Source: CAZCGA01 sp964498075
GTDB taxonomy: Bacteria > Desulfobacterota > Binatia > HRBIN30
Assembly (NCBI GenBank): GCA_964498075.1
Contig: CAZCGA010000144.1
Span: 1-15,281, forward strand
Direction: 5' to 3'
Length of the DNA stretch: 15,281 nucleotides
Part shown: positions 11,229 through 15,281 of the stretch, piece by piece
Layout: the number at the start of each line of letters is the position of its first letter
Numbering within the stretch: the first letter of the stretch is position 1
Translations under genes and position numbers: made by a program
The notes under the pieces: generated by a model
What the model saw: the letters and a program-made list of their open reading frames with translations, nothing else
Told to the model about the DNA's origin: nothing
Database searches by the model: none

Positions 11229-13709
11229 ATGAGGCTCAGCAAGGCGATTCTGAACTTCGCATTGGCTTCCGCCTTCCTGCTCTTGACGGGCAGCGGAGTG
11301 TCGCGAGCGCAACTGGCGCTGGACGTGCGCGTCACTCCGGATCCAGTGCAGCCCGGTGAGCTGCTGCGGTATGAGTTTACCGTGACCGATGCGGGGGCCA
11401 GCACCGTAAGCGACGCGACCCTGAGCAGCCAGACGTCAGCGAGCACCGCGATCGTGTCTACGGATGACGGGAGCTGCACCCCGAGCTCCGACTGCCTTGC
11501 CGGCAGCGTGGTCACTTGGTCGCTGGGGACGTTGGCGCCCGGGCAGAGCGTGCAGCGGCAGTTGATCCTGCGCGCGGACGACCTGCTGCCGGCGGGCACG
11601 CTGCTGTTCAACTCGGCACAGGTGACGGCGAGCAATGCATCCGAGGCCGACGTCAGCCGCTCGGTTTCGGTCGATCCGACGCGGGCGCTGGTGGTGGCGA
11701 TCGCCGAGGCGACCGAACCGGCGGTGCCGGGCGAGCTGCTGACCTACATCGTGACCTTTGCCAATCACGGCAACACGGCGGATGCCGGCGTGGTGCTGCA
11801 AGCCGCTGTGCCCGCTGGGACGCAGTTCGTGTCGGCAACGCAGGGAGGCACCGAGCAGGCCGGTGTGGTGAGTTGGAGCCTGGGCACGCTGGGAGTGGGC
11901 CAGAGCGGCGAGCGCCGCTTCACGGTGCAGGTGACCGCTGCGGCGAAGGCCGTATTCAGCGACGCGGAGCTAAGTGATGCGCAAAGTCCCGGCGTGGTCC
12001 GGGTGCGCGCCCAAACGGCCACCCCGGTGCAGGTTGCGCCGCCGCTGACGCTGGACATGACGCTGACGCCGGACCCGGTCCAGCCGAGTGAGCTCGTGCG
12101 GTTCGAGCTGACGGTGCGCAACCGCAGTCAGATCACGGTGACCAGCGCGAGCCTTCAAAACCAGACGCTGGACGGCACGACGATTGTGTCCACGGATGGC
12201 GGGAGCTGCACCCCGAGCTCCGATTGCCTTGCCGGCAGCGTGGTCATTTGGTCGCTGGGGACGTTGGCGCCCGGGCAGAGCGTGCAGCGGCAGTTGATCC
12301 TGCGCGCGGACGACCTGCTGTCGGCGGGCACGCTGCTGTTCAACACGGCACACGTGACCGCAACGAATGCGGCGGAGGTGCATGCGGATCGCTCGGTGCC
12401 GGTCAATCCGACGCGGGCGCTGGTGGTGGCGATTGCGGAGGAAACGGAACCGGCGGTGCCGGGCGAGATGCTGACCTACATCGTGACCTTTGCCAACCAC
12501 GGCAACACGGCCGAGCCGGATGTCCTGATGCAAGCGGTGGTGCCGGCCGGGACGCAGTTTGTGTCGGCGACGCAGGCAGGCACTGAGCAGGACGGTCTAG
12601 CGACTTGGGCCCTGGGCACGGTGGGTGTGGGGCAGAACTGGGAACGCCGCTTCACGGTGCAGGTGATGGCGACGGGAGGTGCGCTGTTCAGCGCGGCGGA
12701 GTTGAGCGATGCGCTCAATCCCGGTGTGGCGCGGGCGCGGGCGGAGGCGGTGACTCCTGTGCAGGCCGCGCCGCCCTTGGTCCTCAACGTAACGCTGACC
12801 CCCGATGTCGTGCAGCCGAATGGAATGGTGCACTACGAGTTCACCGTGCAGAACCGCAGTCAGATCCTGGTGAACGCCGCGGTCCTGCAAGACCTGACGC
12901 TCGACGGCACGTCGATCGTGTCCACGAATGGCGGGAGCTGCACCCCGAGCTCCGACTGCCTTGCCGGCAGCGTGGTCACTTGGTCGCTGGGGACGTTGGC
13001 ACCCGGGCAGAGCCTGCAGCGGAATCTCGACCTGCGTGTTGAGCCTGCGGTTTCTGGCGGCGTCCTTGTGTTCAACTCGGCAAATGCAACCAACGCTTCC
13101 TCCGTGAGAGTGGACCGCAGCGTCCGGGTGTGTACAGTTCCCGTGTGCGAGCCAATACCGCCAACGTCCACGCCGACGCCAACTCCAACACCGACCAACA
13201 CTCCCACCGCAACGCCAACGTCAACTCCAACACCGACGAACACCCCCACTGCGACACCGACACGAACCGCGACGCCGACGCCAACCGCGACACCGACTTC
13301 AACCGCGACGCCGACGCCAACTGCGACGCCGACGCCGACCGCGACAGCGACGCCTACCACGACGCCCACGGCGACGCCGACCGCGACCCAGACCGCGACC
13401 GCGACAGTGACACCCACAGCGACCGAGACCCCGACTTCCACGGCCACCGCAACATCGACGCCCACGCCGACCGCCACTCCGACTCCTTCGGTCACGCCCA
13501 CGCCGACCGCAACCAGCACGCCTTCGCCCTGCACGGGCGACTGCGATGGCAGCAGAAAGGTTACCGTCAACGAGCTCATCACGTTGGTGAACATCGCCCT
13601 CGGCAGTGCCCAACCGTCGGCTTGTCCGCATGGCATTCCGAGCGGCGCCGAAGTCGACGTCGCGTTGATCATTCGAGCGGTGAATCCGGTGAACAAGTGT
13701 GGTGACTGA
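11229..13709 (+). CDS. Secreted DUF11-type repeat protein with Thr-Pro linker and dockerin-like end
   Basis: An 826-residue exported protein. Residues 1-27 are a signal peptide (hydrophobic core LASAFLLLTGSG, cleavage after SRA). Residues 29 to about 640 are five beta-sandwich modules of the DUF11/CARDB-like type arranged as 2.5 copies of a 244-residue unit. Each unit contains an ALDVRVTPDPVQPGE-type module with one conserved cysteine pair (SCTPSSDC), and the two complete units add an AVPGELLTYIVTFANHGNTA-type module. Residues 644-767 are a low-complexity Thr/Pro linker. Residues 768-826 are a dockerin-like domain: CTGDCDGSRKVTVNELITLV has a full 12-residue calcium-loop pattern (Asp771 to Glu782), while the second loop (HGIPSGAEVDVA) has lost its acidic ligands. 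ATG 11229 is chosen for GGGGGAG five bases upstream and the signal peptide. A surface or extracellular role is likely; the ligand is unknown. Confidence 0.85.
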   Translation: MRLSKAILNFALASAFLLLTGSGVSRAQLALDVRVTPDPVQPGELLRYEFTVTDAGASTVSDATLSSQTSASTAIVSTDDGSCTPSSDCLAGSVVTWSLGTLAPGQSVQRQLILRADDLLPAGTLLFNSAQVTASNASEADVSRSVSVDPTRALVVAIAEATEPAVPGELLTYIVTFANHGNTADAGVVLQAAVPAGTQFVSATQGGTEQAGVVSWSLGTLGVGQSGERRFTVQVTAAAKAVFSDAELSDAQSPGVVRVRAQTATPVQVAPPLTLDMTLTPDPVQPSELVRFELTVRNRSQITVTSASLQNQTLDGTTIVSTDGGSCTPSSDCLAGSVVIWSLGTLAPGQSVQRQLILRADDLLSAGTLLFNTAHVTATNAAEVHADRSVPVNPTRALVVAIAEETEPAVPGEMLTYIVTFANHGNTAEPDVLMQAVVPAGTQFVSATQAGTEQDGLATWALGTVGVGQNWERRFTVQVMATGGALFSAAELSDALNPGVARARAEAVTPVQAAPPLVLNVTLTPDVVQPNGMVHYEFTVQNRSQILVNAAVLQDLTLDGTSIVSTNGGSCTPSSDCLAGSVVTWSLGTLAPGQSLQRNLDLRVEPAVSGGVLVFNSANATNASSVRVDRSVRVCTVPVCEPIPPTSTPTPTPTPTNTPTATPTSTPTPTNTPTATPTRTATPTPTATPTSTATPTPTATPTPTATATPTTTPTATPTATQTATATVTPTATETPTSTATATSTPTPTATPTPSVTPTPTATSTPSPCTGDCDGSRKVTVNELITLVNIALGSAQPSACPHGIPSGAEVDVALIIRAVNPVNKCGD
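11313..13020 (+). repeat. Tandem 732-bp coding repeat, 2.5 copies
   Basis: Units start at 11313, 12045 and 12777, exactly 732 bases apart. Within each, the block beginning GGGAGCTGCACCCCGAGCTC (11469, 12201, 12933) is near identical for about 88 bases in all three, and for about 130 bases in the first two. The bases before it are clearly diverged. The third unit stops after its first half. Confidence 0.9.
13158..13529 (+). repeat. Low-complexity ACN-CCN tract (Thr-Pro linker)
   Basis: About 124 codons of Thr and Pro with scattered Ala, Ser and Asn follow a 6-base or 12-base period (CCGACGCCAACTC-like). Codons vary at third positions, so it is not a pure microsatellite. The tract creates long false open frames on both strands (Val-Gly-rich on the minus strand). 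It serves as a flexible, probably glycosylated spacer in the exported protein. Confidence 0.85.
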
Positions 13710-13825
13710 TCCTGCCGCCGTTTGCGATAGAGAGCGACAGCGATCCCTCCAGTACCGCTCGGGCTGAGGCTCTCGTCTGGCCCGCGGTCGCATGGTACGG
13801 GTGACGCACACGGCGGGGCGAGTAC

Positions 13826-14479
13826 GTGAACGGCATCCACGATCTGGGCGGCATGCATGGCTTCGGCGCGGTCGAGGTCGAAGCGAACGAGCCCGTCTTC
13901 CACGCGGCGTGGGAGGGGCGCGTGTTCGCCATGACGCAGCTGGCGCTCGGCCAAGGCGTGGCGAACGGCGACGCCTTCCGCCACGCCATCGAGCGGCTGC
14001 ACCCGGTGATGTATCTGACCGCCGGATACTACGGCCGCTGGCTCGGAGCGCTGGAGACCTTGCTCGCAGAACGCGGCATCGTCTCGTGGGAAGAGATCGA
14101 CGCTCGACTGGCCGGACACCGTCACGCGGCGACTCCGGCTCCGGCGATCGCACGCACCGGCGAGCGCGGTGCGTTGCGGCACATCGACAGCGCACCACGC
14201 TTCGCGGCCGGTCAAGCCGTCCGCGCCCGCAACATCAATCCGAGTGGACACACCCGCGTGCCGCGCTACGTCCGCGGCAAGCGCGGCGTCGTGGCAATGG
14301 TGCATCCCGCGTGGGTCTTCCCCGACACCAACGCCCACGGGCTCGGCGAGCAGCCGCAGTACGTGTACGCCGTGCGCTTCACGGCGGATGAGCTGTGGGG
14401 CAGCGGCGCCGAACCGAACGCCGCTGTGCACGTCGACCTCTTCGAGCGCTATCTCGAACCGGAGCCCGCGCATGAGTGA
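13826..14479 (+). CDS. nthB: Nitrile hydratase subunit beta
   Basis: A 217-residue beta subunit of nitrile hydratase, which hydrates nitriles to amides in the cytoplasm. The N-terminus MNGIHDLGGMHGFG is the family hallmark. HPVMYLTAGYYGRWLGALET (52-71) is the helical region that wraps the alpha subunit. The C-terminal SH3-like barrel runs from about residue 125 (FAAGQAVRARNINPSGHTRVP, YVYAVRFTADELWG, VHVDLFERYLEP). Length is normal. The start is GTG at 13826, preceded by GGCGGGG. It ends by overlapping the alpha gene by eight bases (ATGAGTGA), indicating coupled translation and equal stoichiometry. The beta-before-alpha order is that of cobalt-type enzymes such as those of Rhodococcus rhodochrous J1. 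No promoter was recognised in the 116-base gap upstream. Confidence 0.93.
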   Translation: MNGIHDLGGMHGFGAVEVEANEPVFHAAWEGRVFAMTQLALGQGVANGDAFRHAIERLHPVMYLTAGYYGRWLGALETLLAERGIVSWEEIDARLAGHRHAATPAPAIARTGERGALRHIDSAPRFAAGQAVRARNINPSGHTRVPRYVRGKRGVVAMVHPAWVFPDTNAHGLGEQPQYVYAVRFTADELWGSGAEPNAAVHVDLFERYLEPEPAHE

Positions 14480-15098
14480 GCACGATCACGATCATGATCG
14501 CACCGATCGGCGCGCCCTGCGTGCCGAAGCGCTGGAATCGCTGCTGCGCGAGAAGGGCCTCGTGCAGCCCGACGCCATCGACGCCATCATCCGCCACTAC
14601 GAGCAGGACGTCGGGCCGATGAACGGCGCCAAGGTGGTCGCGCGCGCGTGGACCGACCCCGCCTACAGGCAGCGCTTGCTCGACAACGCGACGGCTGCAA
14701 TCGCGGAGCTGGGTTTCGGCGGCCCACAGGGCGAACACATGGTCGTCGTGGAAAACACCGAAGGCGTTCACAACGTGGTCGTGTGCACGCTGTGCTCCTG
14801 CTATCCGTGGCCGGTCCTCGGCCTGCCGCCGACGTGGTACAAAGAGCCGGCGTACCGCTCACGCGTAGTGCGCGAGCCGCGTGCCGTGCTGGCCGAGATG
14901 GGGCTGACACTGGAGCCGAGTATCGAGATTCGCGTGTGGGACAGCAGCGCCGAGATCCGTTATCTGGTGCTGCCGCAGCGGCCCGCAGGCACCGAGCAGT
15001 TGGGCGAAGAGGAGCTGACTGCGTGGGTGACGCGCGACTCGATGATCGGCGTCGGGCAACCCGGCCGGACCCAGTCGCGCGGCGCTGGAGTGAGGTAA
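14472..15098 (+). CDS. nthA: Nitrile hydratase subunit alpha, cobalt type
   Basis: A 208-residue catalytic subunit. The metal-binding claw is VCTLCSCYPWP (residues about 100-110); the C-T-L-C-S-C-Y form, with Thr and Tyr, is that of cobalt enzymes, whereas iron enzymes have Ser and Thr. The cysteines are normally oxidised to sulfinate and sulfenate after translation. Other family segments are GPMNGAKVVARAWTDPAYRQ, TWYKEPAYRSRVVREPRAVL and a C-terminal WVTRDSMIGV. The His/Asp-rich start (MSEHDHDHD) is common in the family and might help metal capture. ATG 14472 lies within the end of the beta gene. No activator or cobalt chaperone gene (P14K/NhlE type), and no amidase, is seen in the 183 bases that follow; they may lie beyond the window. 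Confidence 0.95.
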   Translation: MSEHDHDHDRTDRRALRAEALESLLREKGLVQPDAIDAIIRHYEQDVGPMNGAKVVARAWTDPAYRQRLLDNATAAIAELGFGGPQGEHMVVVENTEGVHNVVVCTLCSCYPWPVLGLPPTWYKEPAYRSRVVREPRAVLAEMGLTLEPSIEIRVWDSSAEIRYLVLPQRPAGTEQLGEEELTAWVTRDSMIGVGQPGRTQSRGAGVR

Positions 15099-15163
15099 GA
15101 CGCGCCCTTCGGGAACCAATGAACCGGTACGTTGCGCCTTCATCGGCAGCACGCTGCAGGGTT

Positions 15164-15242
15164 CCCCTCCTTACCAAGGAGGGGTTAGGGGAGGTTTGGG
15201 ACGGCGCGTGAGCAACCTCCCCCTGGCCCCCTCCTTGGTAAG
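15164..15242. repeat. Inverted-repeat element after nthA (CCTCCTTACCAAGGAGG type)
   Basis: CCCCTCCTT (15164-15172) pairs perfectly with AAGGAGGGG (15176-15184) over a three-base loop. The larger segment 15171-15196 is also inverted at 15214-15241 (AACCTCCCCCTGGCCCCCTC then CTTGGTAA), so two alternative hairpins exist. From memory, this is a widespread intergenic repeat often mistranslated as PPLLTKEGLGE. It starts 65 bases after the nthA stop and may also end transcription. The final 39 bases of the window hold nothing recognisable. Confidence 0.6.
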
Positions 15243-15281
15243 AGACTGTTGATAAATGGCCAACCGAGCGGGGATGAGACG

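Noticed and set aside
13158..13529. A possible CRISPR-like or satellite array because of its periodicity
   Set aside because: The period is 6-12 bases with third-position variation and it encodes an in-frame Thr-Pro linker; there are no spacer-repeat units.
12860..14473. A 537-codon minus-strand open frame antisense to the exported protein and nitrile hydratase beta gene
   Set aside because: Its middle is a Val-Gly-Ala mirror of the Thr-Pro linker, and the rest is antisense to two well-supported genes; there is no domain or ribosome binding site.
15242..15281. The final bases as the end of an insertion sequence
   Set aside because: The last 40 bases look unlike the neighbouring repeat, but no terminal repeat pair, target duplication or transposase can be seen before the window ends.

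Overview
The window is a high-GC bacterial chromosome segment with accessory character. It holds few intact genes, many gene relics, three toxin-antitoxin-like pairs and many dispersed intergenic repeats. No rRNA, tRNA, CRISPR array or transposase gene is visible. The large exported protein ends in a Thr-Pro linker and a Cys-bounded dockerin-like domain (motif GDCDGSRKVTVNELI). From memory, this architecture is common in metagenome-derived deltaproteobacteria-like lineages such as Candidatus Binatota. That assignment is an inference; no marker gene is present.

Layout. 1-411: no gene, two repeats. 412-1479 (+): membrane-anchored SGNH/GDSL hydrolase. 1480-2818: relic zone with an SDR-like tail, the N-terminus of a membrane protein joined to a cytochrome P450 C-terminus, and short 'protein-like' repeats. 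2819-3841 (+): exported Cys-rich protein. 3875-4027 (-): C-terminal relic of a paralogue of it. 4182-4800 (+): HigB/HigA-type toxin-antitoxin pair. 5130-6134 (+): polysaccharide-deacetylase-like protein. 6079-7128 (-): family 2 glycosyltransferase. 7218-7892 (-): SAM methyltransferase-like protein. 8024-8542 (+): GNAT acetyltransferase. 8642-8803 (-): PEP carboxykinase (GTP) C-terminal relic. 8860-9424 (+): AF2212-like antitoxin and PemK/MazF toxin, each with an in-frame stop near its 5' end. 9447-10252 (+): decayed gene of unknown function in three frames. 10351-11009 (-): TumE-like toxin with an HVO_A0114-like DNA-binding partner. 11229-13709 (+): large secreted repeat protein. 13826-15098 (+): cobalt-type nitrile hydratase, beta then alpha. 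15164-15242: inverted-repeat element.

How the parts fit. The SGNH hydrolase, deacetylase-like protein, glycosyltransferase and methyltransferase suggest surface or exopolysaccharide modification, but they do not form one operon. The nitrile hydratase genes overlap and clearly act together, converting nitriles to amides. The toxin-antitoxin pairs and repeats punctuate the relic zones. The recognisable relics are mostly C-terminal gene ends, which suggests repeated loss of 5' portions.

The most notable observations are: the paired nonsense codons in the PemK module; the exact 732-bp internal period of the exported protein, with a near-identical core suggesting homogenisation; a three-copy intergenic repeat family; and the concentration of C-terminal gene stubs.
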